64,000 bases of DNA from Pyropia yezoensis. Lineage: Eukaryota > Rhodophyta > Bangiophyceae > Bangiales > Bangiaceae. The notes beneath the pieces are model-generated. The model was not told the origin of the DNA, made no database searches, and was given only the letters and a program-made list of their open reading frames with translations. Location: assembly GCA_009829735.1 (NCBI GenBank), contig CM020619.1, positions 6,340,083 through 6,404,082 on the forward strand, in the 5' to 3' direction. Positions 28,822 to 39,719 of this stretch are shown piece by piece. Made by a program: the position numbers and the translations under genes. The first letter of the stretch is position 1. The number at the start of each line of letters is the position of its first letter.

Positions 28822-31681
28822 TGCCGCGGCGCGCGGCGGCGGGAGCGGGAGCCGCGGGGAGCGTCGACGGGCGCGGACGCGGACGCGCACCCCCTGTGAG
28901 GCGGTTACGCAAGGGGGGGGGAGGGGGGGGCAAAGGAAGGGGCTCTCGCAAGACCCGCCGACGGGGGGGGGGGGAAGGGGGGGGAAAGGGAAGAGGAGCG
29001 TAGTGGGGGGGGGGTGGGGGAAGGTGGGGTCATTGGGCCACTTGCGGTGGGCGGGGCGCCACCCCGCCGCCTTCCCCCCCCCTCCCAGACACTCTGCGGA
29101 GGGGGGGGCAGCGCCCCGTCCCCCCCCCGCATCGGGACGTCGGCCGACGCGCGGTTCCGCGCAGCCTCCCACACTCTTTCGTGGGCCTGGGGGGTGGGGG
29201 GAGGGAGCGGCTGACGGTTGAGGCGGCCCGCGGTGGGCCGCTCGCGTCGTCGCGAAGGCCCCCGGAGGGGACCCCCCGCGGCGGCCGACCGCGTGATCCT
29301 GTGGCCGCCACGCGCTCCGCCCGCACCCCCTCCTCGCCCCACCCTGAGCGGGCTCTGCCGACGGCGGCGGTGGGGCGGCGGCTGGGCCGCCGGCCGGGGG
29401 CGTCGTGGAAGTGCGGGGAGCGCCGTAGCTGCTAGACGGCCGACAGGGTACTGAGGGTGGGTGGGAAGGTGGGTGGCGGGGGGGGGCTGGATCTGGCCAT
29501 TGGAGAGGGGAGAGATGGGAGGTGGTCCAGGAGGCCCACTCTATCTCTGTTCCCGCCCAACACCCTGCGGGGGCGCGCCCCCACGAAACACAAACTGGGT
29601 TTGTCAGGACCTTCTGCGCCATGTGATCGGAGGGGAGGGCGGAGGGGCCCGGGAGGGGGGAGGGGCGGCGTCGAAAATCGTCTACAGACTGTACTCGTCC
29701 GATCCCCACGAGAGCGTCGGTGCTCAAACTCATACGGCATCGTCACGCGTCATCCATCGTCACAAGAACGGGGCACACGGATGCCGACGCAAAATAAACA
29801 AGAGAGAGAATTCTGTGGAGGAAATCAAGTGCCATTTGTGTGGGCCGCTTTGCTCAATACACACCAACATCGTGTACTCAGTTCCCCATCTACATGTAAT
29901 TGCTCCACGCCGATTTGCATTTTCTCTGCCGTGTCTTGCCTTTCCTCACGCCCAGTTGAAAAGGGGGGTGGCAGACAACTGGCGTACTACCCCATGAAGC
30001 AGCTTGGAACCAAGGTAGTGAAGACGCAAGAGAATTGCATTAATGAGAGGAGCTCGTAGCGCTTCTGATGATGTGTGAGACAACCGTTCTTCTTCACCTA
30101 CCTCAAGGACAGACATATGGCTGGGCGGGGACCCAGTGGCTCTTTTCAAACAGAGGATTATGGTGTGTGAGGTTGTCCTGGACAGAAGGTCGACCGTCCG
30201 AGGGCCAGGAGTTCTCTGTAGCTCTCATAGTTGATACCGACTTCTTCGTTCAGTCACTTGATTACTCAGATACTGCGAACCACGTGAATAATTGTACACT
30301 TTGAGAAGTGTTTCTTGACAACGGCTAAACCACTCAATGGCATCCATCGTCGGTCGTGCGACTGCCAGAGGACGGCCTCTGGAAGACCATACCAGCCCCA
30401 ACGGGAGCCGGCGTGGCATGGACTGTACCTGGCGCCACGAGGGGTGCACAAACGGCCCGGGATCGGTCCCCACCGCGCGCTTCCTCCCCTCTTTCGACCC
30501 CCCTCCCTCCACCACCCACGACGGAGCCCGCACGAAGAATGGCGTGCTCGCGTGCTCGCGTGCACGCGTGCCGAAACGGGCCATCGCGGTAGTCTCACCG
30601 CCGCGGCGATTGGAGCCCGTGCTGGTGGGGGTTGCGCGTCCTGGGCTGGTGGCAGATGGTGGGGGTGGGGGCGGGCGGGTGGGGAGGGGAGGTGCAGCTC
30701 GCCCGCCCGTCCATTCACAACGTGCTTCCTCGATGTGGTGGCGGGTTGCGCATGCCAAGCCGCCGTCGGGCGAACTCCCATCTTTGTCGGGAAGTGCGCG
30801 TGAGGCGGCCGCGCGGCAGGCACCGCGACACCAGCTGGCTTACAGTATGGACGCTAACCACTTTGGTGACCAGGTTCCCGCTGGACCTCTCTTGCCGTCC
30901 AGGCGGCCGACGGCGACGGAACAGAGAGGCGGTGGCATCCGAGTGAGAATGAAGCGGGACGGGGCGCTCACGTCTTTTTTATCCCTTCTCCCTGCACTCG
31001 TTGCAGGCCTGGACACCAGATGTTTGGCGTGCCCCGGGTCCACCGCCGAGCGGACCACCCGTGGAGGAAAGCAATGGGATGAAAACGCTTTTGCAGACAG
31101 GGGCGCCCGTAGCTCGTCCGGGCGCGACACCCCACATGAGCTCCACTCCATCTCTTGGGCAGCGAAAAAAAAGCGCCCACACTCGTTTGCTAGTCGTTCA
31201 AGTGTGTGCCTCAAAACTCACTGCAGCTCCACCATAGTTCCCGTCTGTTCCTGCCCAATCACCTATATTCAACAACGGAGCGAGTCGCTGGTACACAAGT
31301 CCCGCGGTTGCGAACACGGAGGGTCCATCAGCGCCCACCCCGGCGTGACAACCTGGCCCCGATGGTGCTTGACCAGTCTGAAGAAGACAAACACATGACA
31401 AGTGCCACCAGGAGGAGAGAGATGCGGACTTGGGTGGTGAGGGGTTCTCTTCTTCCTCTTAACTGCAACATAGCCTTGATGAGAAGATTCCGCGCCACGA
31501 GGTGCGATGCGTGCACGTGGCCCTCCACGGGAGAGCGTCCGGCTCCCGAGCATCCCTCCTCCCCGAGAGGCTGAGAGGGGCCCCTCCGCCCCCCTCCCGA
31601 CACCCACCATTTACCCATTCCCATCCAGACAGACGCGGGGGACCACACTGTCTCCGCCCCCCACCCCCCGGAGAACCCGCC
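28160..31681. other. Intergenic region between ATPase and BAH gene
   Basis: 28160-29460 is extreme G/C low-complexity DNA with long G runs (for example 28199-28219) and a (GCC)n microsatellite at about 28780-28820; it includes the ATPase 5' untranslated region and promoter. 29460-31681 is less biased and has no recognisable domain, tRNA or transposon end. Its last part would be the 3' flank of the BAH gene. Confidence 0.45.
28780..28820. repeat. (GCC)n trinucleotide repeat
   Basis: About thirteen tandem GCC units lie upstream of the ATPase start, within a region open in several frames as poly-Ala or poly-Arg. Such repeats are typical of this genome's GC-rich intergenic DNA. Confidence 0.85.
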
Positions 31682-33064
31682 TCACGACGATGGCGCGACG
31701 CGTGCATTGTACAGCCGGAGGGCCTCGTCAAACAGGCGGCGGAGCTCCACGTCAGAGACGGGGGTATCCCCGAGTGGCTCCAGCCACGTAGTCAGCGCGG
31801 TAGACACAAAGCCGTGGGCGACGAGCAGGGAGTCCCGCTCGGGCGCGGAAAGGTTGGCCATGGGGGGGTCTAGTGTCGCCAACACGGCGGCGAAGTCCTC
31901 GGGGGCAGGGGCGGGGAGAGGTGGGGGAGCGGCGGCGGCCGCCGCGCCAGCCGACGTGGGGGAGGGGGAAGCCCCGGCGACGACGCCGGCGGAAGCAGCG
32001 TCGGACGGGGGTGCCACCACGGTTCGCCCATCCTTGTCAGAATCCCCGGGGGCCCGAGGTGTCGCGGCCGTCGCGGCGGCGGCGCCCGCCGCCACCGCCG
32101 CCGCGGCAGCGCCCCTCGGGGGGACCACCTCGCTCGTGGCGCCACCGGGGGGGAGGCCGCCGCCGCCGGCCGCCGCGGGCGGCTGCGACGGCCACGGCGG
32201 AATGGCCGACGGCGGCGTCGGCGGCGCCGCTGCCGGTTCCGCCTGCTGCGCGGCGGCGGGAGTACCGACGCTGGCGCGCGGCGACGCGGCCGCCCCAGAA
32301 ATGGGCACAGCGGGGGGTGGTGGGGAGCTGCAGCCGGCTATGGGGGCGCCCTGGTCGCCGGCGGCGCCACCAGTGTCGGCGTCGCTGCCGCCATCGTCGG
32401 ACTGGATGGCCGCGTCGGCCTCCCCATCCCTCCCCTCGTCCTCGTCCGCTTGGGAATCCGCCGACGGCGCCACGGCGGCGGGCGGGTCCCTCCCCCTCGG
32501 CGCTTCCCCATCTAGCTGCCCCGCCATACCCGGCGCATGCCCATGACGCCGCGCACTCACCTCGAGAGCGTTTGACTTGGCAACGCCCAGCAGACGAAAC
32601 GAGTGGTCCGTCGCCCCGTACAGCAGCCGGCACACGTAGCCCGCCCGGATGACCTCAACGGGTAGCGCCGGCCCGTTGGCACCCCCAAGCAGCGCCTCAT
32701 AGTCGGCGGCGGACCACACGTCCACCCGCTCGAGGATGCTGCTCGTTGGGTTACTGTCCGAGTGGTCTGACAGGAAGAGCTCCCGCGGGTGGGTGCCCCG
32801 GGGGATGGAGGACCCCCCGCCCGCTGCCTCCACGTCCGCCGGCCGGTAGTACCAAAAGCCCAGGAACTGCGACACGCCACCGGTGCGGGTGAAGTACTCG
32901 ATGCGGGCGAGCATCTCCATACCGGGGGGGGATGCCGGCGGTGGCAGCAGGCGCACCGAGTCGCCCGCGTAGAGGACTCCCAGGGACGGGTGCGTCAGCT
33001 TGGTATACCTGGTGACGGAGCTGCTCCGAGAGGAGCGGCCGCCGCGTCTGTGGGCCTTGTACAT
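31682..33064 (-). CDS. BAH-domain protein
   Basis: This is a probable chromatin-binding protein of 460 codons as one open frame. BAH spans about residues 30-165: VRLLPPPASPP, ARIEYFTRTGG, FLGFWYYRPADVE, RELFLSDHSDSNP and ILERVDVW follow the order of the family, including the Tyr-Arg-Pro strand and the E-L-F-L-S-D motif. BAH domains read modified histones and scaffold silencing complexes. The rest is Ala/Pro/Gly-rich, and the last ~60 residues look ordered (LSAPERDSLLVAHGF, ELRRLFDEALRLYNAR). I chose the ATG at 33062-33064 because TTTCTTGCAG lies just upstream, which suggests a 5' untranslated intron ending there. A strong donor (CTCGAG then GTGAGTG, 32555-32566) ends the BAH part, so the downstream low-complexity frame may include retained intron. 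Confidence 0.82.
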   Translation of the reverse strand: MYKAHRRGGRSSRSSSVTRYTKLTHPSLGVLYAGDSVRLLPPPASPPGMEMLARIEYFTRTGGVSQFLGFWYYRPADVEAAGGGSSIPRGTHPRELFLSDHSDSNPTSSILERVDVWSAADYEALLGGANGPALPVEVIRAGYVCRLLYGATDHSFRLLGVAKSNALEVSARRHGHAPGMAGQLDGEAPRGRDPPAAVAPSADSQADEDEGRDGEADAAIQSDDGGSDADTGGAAGDQGAPIAGCSSPPPPAVPISGAAASPRASVGTPAAAQQAEPAAAPPTPPSAIPPWPSQPPAAAGGGGLPPGGATSEVVPPRGAAAAAVAAGAAAATAATPRAPGDSDKDGRTVVAPPSDAASAGVVAGASPSPTSAGAAAAAAPPPLPAPAPEDFAAVLATLDPPMANLSAPERDSLLVAHGFVSTALTTWLEPLGDTPVSDVELRRLFDEALRLYNARVAPSS

Positions 33065-33610
33065 GGTGAGCTGCAAGAAAGGATCGATAAGGGGGGGGGG
33101 TGTTGGAAGGGGCCAAGGCCACTGGTGTTGACGGGGGTGCCAACGGCGGCGAAGGGAGCACAGACACGCAGAGAGTGACGGCAAAGCAGCAAAAGGCAGG
33201 CGGGACCAGGGCTGGCCGGAACATGCCCAACTGAGATACAGGGGATGGTATTGGCACCATGTCAGGGCGCCCGAGGGTCACCCGTCTGCACAACACCAGC
33301 CTGAAGCGGGGGAGACGACGCGGAGTGTCGATATTACGAGGGTAGAATTCTTGACTAAGGGGGTAGGATTCTGGCTAAGGGGGTAGGATTCTGACTAAGT
33401 AAGGATTTGTATCCGTGCTACAAGGCACCATCACATCGCTCGGCTCCCTGCTCACCTCAATGAACCGCGCCCGTCGCCGCGCACAGCCGCCTCGAGTCGA
33501 CGCGCCCATTCGTCCCTGGACTACAACGCGTGATGGTTGATGGAGTCGGCTTGCCGCCCTTGTCGGGGCGGCGACCCTCCCCCCTTCCCCCTGCCCCCCC
33601 CATCGCACCC
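33065..33610. other. 5' flank of the BAH gene
   Basis: This interval holds the probable 5' untranslated region, intron acceptor (about 33068-33080) and promoter of the BAH gene, plus a short tandem repeat at 33340-33399. No other gene is seen. Confidence 0.5.
33340..33399. repeat. Three tandem copies of a ~20-bp repeat
   Basis: The unit GGGTAGGATTCTGGCTAAGG occurs three times head to tail with a few substitutions and one extra base in the first copy. It lies about 280-340 bp upstream of the BAH start codon, so a promoter role is possible. Confidence 0.85.
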
Positions 33611-36600
33611 TCACGACGGCCGTGACCGTGTGGTAACGACCTCCACCCGCTCCGTCCGGTCCACCCGCTCCCCCGTCCGGGTGGTGGTGGTGGTCGTCGC
33701 CTCCCGGACGTAGCGGTACGTGGTGCCCGGGGGGGGCAGCCGCGCGGGGGGGAGAGCGGGGGGGCCCACCTCCTTGGCGGCATCGCTCGCGGTCGCCGGC
33801 CCGTCGGCAGCTGCCGTCGCCGCCGCTGCCGCTGCCGAGGCCGCCGCCGACGTTGCCGCCGTTGCGTCATCGCCTTGCGAATCGACGGGGGCGGCGGCCG
33901 ACGGGAGGAGGGGAAGGCCGCCCATGGCGGCGGGGAGGTCTTGGGGGGGGGGCGGCGGAAGCGGAGGGGACGGCGGCGGCGGCGGCGGCAGGTGCGGCAC
34001 CGCGGCCACCCGGGACGCACCCGCGACCGGCAGGCGGGATGACGCGGCGGCTACCCTACGGGCAGGCGGCGGTCGCCCCATGGGGGATGGGCGACCCGAT
34101 GCCGACGCGGCGGCGGCGGGGCCGGTGGCGCGCCCTGCCGCCGCAGCCGGCCGGCCGGTGGGGGCCGCGCCTCTCCCCCCGCTCGTGGGGGATGGCGACG
34201 GCGACGGCCGGGGGCGGGGTCGGGGACTGGGTGGCGACGCAGGCGGGCGCGGCCGCGTCGCTGCCGACGCCGCCGTCGCCACAGAAGGCCGCGCGAGGGA
34301 GGAGGGCGGGCGCGCCAGGGAGGACGGCGGCCGGCCGCGCGCCAGCGACGACGGCGGCCGCGCGAGGGACGATGGCGGCGCGCCGGGCCCAATGCGGCCG
34401 GCAGGGCGGGCCACCGGGTGCCCCGGGAAGACCGCGCTGGCCGCGGGGGGGGACTGTGGGGGGGACGGCCCGCGCGCAGCGCCGCCTGCCGACGGCGGCG
34501 CGGCGCGGCTGCTGCTGCCCCCGCCATTACCGCGGTGGTCGCCGCGGTCGCTGCTGCGGTCGCTGTTGCTGCCGCCTCCGCTGCCGCCGTCGCGCCGGCC
34601 GCCACCGCCGCCGCTGCCAGCACCGCTGCTGGGACCTCTGCGGCCGGCACCGGCACCAGTGCGACGACCGCCACCGCCAATACCGCTGCCGCCGCCGCTG
34701 CCGCCGCTGCCGCCGCCTCCTCTGTCTGTGCGGCCGACGCTGCCGCTGCCGCTACTGCCGCCGCCACCGCCACCGCCGCCACCGCCACTGCCGCCGCCAC
34801 CTTGGGTGCCGCCAGCGCCCTTGCGGGCCGGCGGGTTGCCCAGCCGAGATGCCGACGGTGGCGTGGACCGGCGGGGCGGCCCGCCCCGGGGCGACCCGCC
34901 GCGCGCCGTGGGCGCAGCGGGCGCCGCGGCTCGTCCCGCCGGCCCGACAGCTCCGTAGCCGCCGGCGCCGGCGCCGCTACTGCTGCTGTTGCTGCTGCTG
35001 CTGCTGCCGCTACTGGGGGAGCTCGGAGCGACGGCGGCGGCCGCAGCGACGGCGTGGCCGGGCGGAGTCTCCCCCCGCGAGACGGCGCCTGCCGCTGGTG
35101 ATGACGAGGGCGGTGGCGACCGCGGGGAGAGGGCGCTGCCGACGGCAGAGGCAGCGGTGGGCGCCGTGGCTGCGTCTTCTGGGCGGCACCCAGGCGAGGC
35201 GGTCGCCTGTCCACCCGGTCGTACAGCCCGCTCGCCCGGCGGCGCCGGCGTTTCCGGAGCGTCTGACTGCGCCCCCGCCGCCGCCGGTGGGCGGGCAGGG
35301 GCCTCGCGGCCGCGCCGTGGTGACGGTGGCGGCCGCGGTGAGCCATCCCTGCTGGAAGAAGAGACGGTGGGGGGGGACGGCGGCGACAGGGGACGACGCT
35401 CGGTGCCTTCGTGGCGCGCGACGGGCGCGACCTCTGGGGAGCGGGGGCGGCCTTCCCGTCTGGCAGTGGCCGCCGCGCCGACAGGTGGTCGGGGCCCCTC
35501 GGCCGCCACAACGGCAGCGGGGGCCGCCGCAGCAGCCGCCGCCGCCGAGTGACCGTCGCCCTCTCCCCCGGAACGCTCCTGGGATGGCGAGCCAGCCGCC
35601 ACCGCCGTCACGAGGTGCCCGCCGGCACGCAAGGTCGGCAGCGGCCACATGGGCGGGTCCGCCGCCGCCGCGGCGGCCGCGCGGGCCAGCGCCGCCGCGG
35701 ACGCGGGCGGCACGCTCACCTCGGAGGAGCGGGGCGACGACCAACGGCGGCCGCCCCCCCCCCCACCAGACGGTGGGGGTGACGGCGGCGCCGGCGGGGA
35801 TGAAGGCGCCAGCAACGCTGCCGACGTTGCGTCGACGGCGCGGGCCAGGTACGCCGCCGACGGCGGCGGCACGCTCACATCTGAGGAGCGGGGGGAGGAC
35901 TTCCGCCGCGGCGGCGGCGGCTCGTGGGCGGGGGGGGCGGTGGGAAGCGGGGACTCGGCGGGCACCGCCCGCGCGTGTGCGGCGACATAGGCCGCCACGG
36001 CCGCGGCGGCTGTCGCCGCCCGGTTGTCGTCGGCCGCGGATGGGAGGAGCGGCAGCGACAGGGGTGCCCGCGGCGGTGGCGTCTGGCGCGCCGCCGCCGC
36101 CACCGCCGCCGCGACCGCGTGCGGCTCGGGGGAGGAGACTGCCGACGGCGGGTGGGGCGGCGGACCCGGTGGGGGCGGTGGCCGTGCGCCCCCCGCCGCG
36201 GCATCCGCTGTCCCCGCCCGCCGCTGCGAGGGCGACCGCCGGCGCGGCGGCGGGGCGGCCGCCGACGCTATGGACGACTGCCGCGACGGCGGCGATGGCG
36301 GTGGCGGCGGGGACGGGGCCGGGCGGCTCGGCGGGCCTACCGACGGTGTCTGGTAGCCGCCCGCCGCCCCGGGCGCCTGAGTCGGCGCCGGCGCCGGCCG
36401 CGGCCCGGCCGACGGTGCCGCCGAGGGTGGGTGGTGCGTCGACGGCGACAGCGGCGAAGGCGGCCGCTGTGCGCCGGCCGCCGAGCCTGCCGCTGTCGCC
36501 TGCCGACTGGAGGGCGACGGGCCCCGCGGCGGGGGTGCCACCGTCAGCGCCGCAGACGACCGTGGCGGCAGCTTTGACGGTGGTGGCGGCGGAGGCGTCG

Positions 36601-38296
36601 CCAGTGCCGGCGGCAGCAATGGCGCCGTCGATGACCCGCCGACAGCAGACGACGGCATCCCCGCCGTCGGGGAACCACCCCCACTGGCCGCCGTCGCGTC
36701 CCGCCGCCGGCCCGCCGCCCGCGGCTGTGGCGGCGGCGACGGTGGCGGCGGCGGCCGCGCCGGAGGCGACGCTGGCGTGACGGGCGACGGCGGCGCGGGG
36801 GGGGCGGCCGCCAGCGCCGCCGCCGGCGCCATGACGGTCACTGGCAGCGGAAGCGACGGCCGCACCGTCGTTGTCGCCGCCGCCGCCGCCGCCGCCGCCG
36901 CACCGCCAGATGCCTCTGCGCGCTGCCCCCCGCCCGCCTGTGCCGGCGGCCCCGCCCCGGGACTGCCCGTCGGCGGCGGCGGCGGCAAGCTCCCCCCGGA
37001 ACTGCCCGCCGCCGACCGCGGGCGGCGACGCGCTGGCGGCAGCGCCGGCGGCGTGTGCGGCTGGCTGGCGGCGCCCGTGGGAGCCGCAACCGCGCGTGCG
37101 ACGCCTACCGGGTGGGGGGGGGGGACGCCCCCGGCCGGCCGCCGGGGGGGCTCGGCCGGCCAAAAAATGGGCGGGTCAGCCGCCTCGTAGGCGGCGACGG
37201 CGGGCGCGACGGCGCCGCCGGCGGCACGACCGGCACGGCCAGCGGCGGCGCGGCCGGCCGCGCCGCCGCCATTGGCGCGGCCGTCTGCACGGCCGCCGCC
37301 GCTGCCGGGCGCCGCCGCCGCGGCGGACACGGCCGGCACGGCGGGCACGGCGCCGCGGCTGCGGGCGCCGCCCCGGTGAGCGCCGTCACCGCCGCCGCCG
37401 CCGCCGGGGGGTCCACCCGACGCGGCGCGGCCCCGTGCTGGCCTCTGGGGCGCCACTGCCGCCGCGGCGCTCGCCGCGTCGGGCGACACTGGCGGCAGCA
37501 GCCGCCCCGTGGCCGTCCGCGGGCGGCCCAGTGCTCCTTCAAAGGACGACCGCCGCCGGACGGGGCGTACGGGTGTCGCAGCGGGCGCTGTGGCGCACGC
37601 GCCGGCGGGGGTGCGCGCCGCTGTCGGCGCCGGCACCGCCGGGCCGCCCTCTGCGCCGGGGGCAGGGGCAGGTGAGGGGCGTGCGCCCGCGGCGGCGGCG
37701 GCGGTGTTGCCGCCGCGCGCTACGGACTGTGCGGGCGACACCCACCGCCCATAGGGCGCGGCGGTCATGGGTGGCCCCGACGGCTGCGGCGACGGCGGCT
37801 GCGGCTGCGACGGCGGCGGCGACCCGACGACGCCCCCCGCGGGTGGCCGCCTGCTCCCAGCCTCATTCGCCGCGGCGGCGGCGACCGCCCAGTCGGCGGC
37901 GACAACGGGCGGGAGCGCCGCCTCTGGCGCCACCGCCGCCGCCACCGCCGCCGCCTCTGCCGCCGCCGCCGCCGCCACCGCCGCCGCCGCCTCTGGGTCG
38001 GGCGCCGCCGGCGCGGTGGCCCGCCGGTCGGGGACGTCCAGCGACCGGCGCCGCGGCGGGCGCCCAAACGACCCCCGGCCCGTCACGCCCGCCTTGACGC
38101 CCGCCCCCGGCGGGGGGGGGGGGTCGCACCCAAAGGCGCCGCCCAGACAGCCCCCCCCGACGCTGTCGTCGGCGTCAGCGTCGCGGTGGTGGTGGTGGTG
38201 GCGGCGCAGGAGGCGGGAGAGGAAGCCCCGGCGGGCGCCACGGGCGGGTGGGAGGGGGGACTCCATCCCCGTTGGGATGGGGCCCCGTGTGGCCAT
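33611..38296 (-). CDS. Very long Pro/Ala/Ser-rich disordered protein
   Basis: A frame of about 1,560 codons runs from the ATG at 38294-38296 to 33611; a second ATG in better context is at about 38261-38263. Near the N-terminus are FLSRLLRRHHHHH and a short acidic stretch. Most of the rest is Pro, Ala, Ser and Gly with poly-Gly and poly-Ala tracts, so it is probably disordered. Two internal copies of one motif, SSPRSSDVSVPPPSAAYLAR and SSPRSSEVSVPPASAAALAR, are conserved as protein about 160 bp apart. This argues that the frame is really translated. The C-terminus is Thr/Arg-rich (TYRYVREATTTTTTR). SPR and SSP motifs would suit phosphorylation. No function can be assigned, and unrecognised introns are possible. 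Confidence 0.55.
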   Translation of the reverse strand: MATRGPIPTGMESPLPPARGARRGFLSRLLRRHHHHHRDADADDSVGGGCLGGAFGCDPPPPPGAGVKAGVTGRGSFGRPPRRRSLDVPDRRATAPAAPDPEAAAAVAAAAAAEAAAVAAAVAPEAALPPVVAADWAVAAAAANEAGSRRPPAGGVVGSPPPSQPQPPSPQPSGPPMTAAPYGRWVSPAQSVARGGNTAAAAAGARPSPAPAPGAEGGPAVPAPTAARTPAGACATAPAATPVRPVRRRSSFEGALGRPRTATGRLLPPVSPDAASAAAAVAPQRPARGRAASGGPPGGGGGGDGAHRGGARSRGAVPAVPAVSAAAAAPGSGGGRADGRANGGGAAGRAAAGRAGRAAGGAVAPAVAAYEAADPPIFWPAEPPRRPAGGVPPPHPVGVARAVAAPTGAASQPHTPPALPPARRRPRSAAGSSGGSLPPPPPTGSPGAGPPAQAGGGQRAEASGGAAAAAAAAATTTVRPSLPLPVTVMAPAAALAAAPPAPPSPVTPASPPARPPPPPSPPPQPRAAGRRRDATAASGGGSPTAGMPSSAVGGSSTAPLLPPALATPPPPPPSKLPPRSSAALTVAPPPRGPSPSSRQATAAGSAAGAQRPPSPLSPSTHHPPSAAPSAGPRPAPAPTQAPGAAGGYQTPSVGPPSRPAPSPPPPPSPPSRQSSIASAAAPPPRRRSPSQRRAGTADAAAGGARPPPPPGPPPHPPSAVSSPEPHAVAAAVAAAARQTPPPRAPLSLPLLPSAADDNRAATAAAAVAAYVAAHARAVPAESPLPTAPPAHEPPPPRRKSSPRSSDVSVPPPSAAYLARAVDATSAALLAPSSPPAPPSPPPSGGGGGGRRWSSPRSSEVSVPPASAAALARAAAAAAADPPMWPLPTLRAGGHLVTAVAAGSPSQERSGGEGDGHSAAAAAAAAPAAVVAAEGPRPPVGAAATARREGRPRSPEVAPVARHEGTERRPLSPPSPPTVSSSSRDGSPRPPPSPRRGREAPARPPAAAGAQSDAPETPAPPGERAVRPGGQATASPGCRPEDAATAPTAASAVGSALSPRSPPPSSSPAAGAVSRGETPPGHAVAAAAAVAPSSPSSGSSSSSNSSSSGAGAGGYGAVGPAGRAAAPAAPTARGGSPRGGPPRRSTPPSASRLGNPPARKGAGGTQGGGGSGGGGGGGGGGSSGSGSVGRTDRGGGGSGGSGGGSGIGGGGRRTGAGAGRRGPSSGAGSGGGGGRRDGGSGGGSNSDRSSDRGDHRGNGGGSSSRAAPPSAGGAARGPSPPQSPPAASAVFPGHPVARPAGRIGPGAPPSSLARPPSSLARGRPPSSLARPPSSLARPSVATAASAATRPRPPASPPSPRPRPRPSPSPSPTSGGRGAAPTGRPAAAAGRATGPAAAASASGRPSPMGRPPPARRVAAASSRLPVAGASRVAAVPHLPPPPPPSPPLPPPPPQDLPAAMGGLPLLPSAAAPVDSQGDDATAATSAAASAAAAAATAAADGPATASDAAKEVGPPALPPARLPPPGTTYRYVREATTTTTTRTGERVDRTERVEVVTTRSRPS

Positions 38297-39581
38297 TGGG
38301 CGGGGGGGGGGGGGGGGGGGGGGCGTCGGTGGTTCCACCCGTCAGCGGTGCGGTGGGGTGGCAAGGGTGGTGCACGAGGAGCAGTCTGCTCTCGATGTAG
38401 CAGGGGCGAGTGGGGGTGGGTGGTGGGGCGCCCGGTCGCGCCTCGCCCTGTGGGAAGAAGAGCTGCCCAGGAGGAAGAAGCGGGAGAGGGGCGGGGGGTG
38501 GAGACGCAGACTGAGGCCTGGTGACGCCAAGTGACGCCAGGACCAGGAGGAGGTGGGGGGGGGGGCGGGGGGTACGACGGGTGGCGAGAGAGACGGCAAG
38601 CCGTGTGCAAAGCCCCGCCGATAGTGGCACGCCGGGGCACCGACAAGCGGCGCCAGAGGCGGTACGGGGGCGGGGATAGCACGACCGTATGTGCAACAGC
38701 CGCGCCCCCGCGGGGCGCGCCTTTCCCAACACGCACACCCCCCAGGCGATCGGGAAGAGAGAGGGGAGCGGCTGCCGCCCTCGCGTCAACGACCACCGCC
38801 ACGCGCTCACACACGCCCGCGGGCCCGCAGACACAGTCCGCTGCCAGAGAGGAAGTCAAGGTGTGCAGCACACGACCAGGGCGGTCATTGCACAGGGTCC
38901 CGCCGCTGCGGTGGCGTGTCCGGGGCGTCCAGCCCCTCACGTCCTTCTCGCCGGGGGGGTTCCTCCAAAGCATACAGAGGGCATAGAAACGCGCACGCCG
39001 TGGTCACCATCATGCTCGCACCAGGCGTGTGGTGCAAGCCAACGGGCGCGTTGGTGGTCCACTGGAAATAGTCTCGCGCGAGGGAAGCCGCAGCGGCCTC
39101 GCGCTCGGGACCAACGGACTGCGCACGCCAGGGGGGGGGGGGGCGCTACACCGGGCCACCCCGGTGGCGACCGCGGAGTGGGACGGTGCGGTGGCGCCCC
39201 TCTCATCTGTCCGACATGAATGAAGTCCGCGGGCCGACACTGCCATGACAGAGAGAGCACGGTGGATGGTGCGGTCACCATACATGGTCATGACCCACGG
39301 TGGGGCTCTCCTGCTTGTTCCTCAAGAGCCGGGGCTGGTTCATATACGCTCAGTGTTTTCTACTATGCTCTTGATAGGCCCGCTGTCCGCTACGCCCTCG
39401 ACGCCACCACGAATGCGCTGGCTTCTCGATCAGCACGGCTCGCGGGGATGGCCTCACCAGTCATGACTTGTCAGGTCTTCGCCAATACACTTAACGCTCA
39501 CATTCCTATAGTGCGAAGATCTGATGAGTACAGAACTATAATTGTCTTCACAAACCTCCGACCAATACAACGAAAACCCTT
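38297..39581. other. Intergenic stretch without recognised gene
   Basis: A 22-base G run (38302-38323) adjoins the start of the long ORF. The rest has no recognised domain or RNA gene, up to the TGA duplication (39582-39584) that flanks the PIF/Harbinger element. Confidence 0.45.
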
Positions 39582-39658
39582 TGAGGCCCGTTCGCAGTTG
39601 CAATCGGCGTGACGGTATATACGCGTAACGCCGATCTGATTGGCTGTGCCCATCCCGA

Positions 39659-39719
39659 CGGTATACCGCGGTATAGACATACGCGGGGCGCCCGCGTATG
39701 TCTATACCGCGGTATACCG
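39659..39719. repeat. 61-bp perfect palindrome near the left Harbinger end
   Basis: Two 29-nt arms (39659-39687 and 39691-39719) are exact reverse complements around a 3-nt centre. Each arm contains GGTATACCGCGGTATA, echoing the GGTATATAC subterminal motif. It could be a transposase or Myb-protein binding array, or form a cruciform. Confidence 0.92.

Noticed and set aside
33853..36780. A 975-codon plus-strand frame opposite the long Pro-rich protein
   Set aside because: Arg-rich shadow; it shows no conserved internal repeat, unlike the minus-strand frame.
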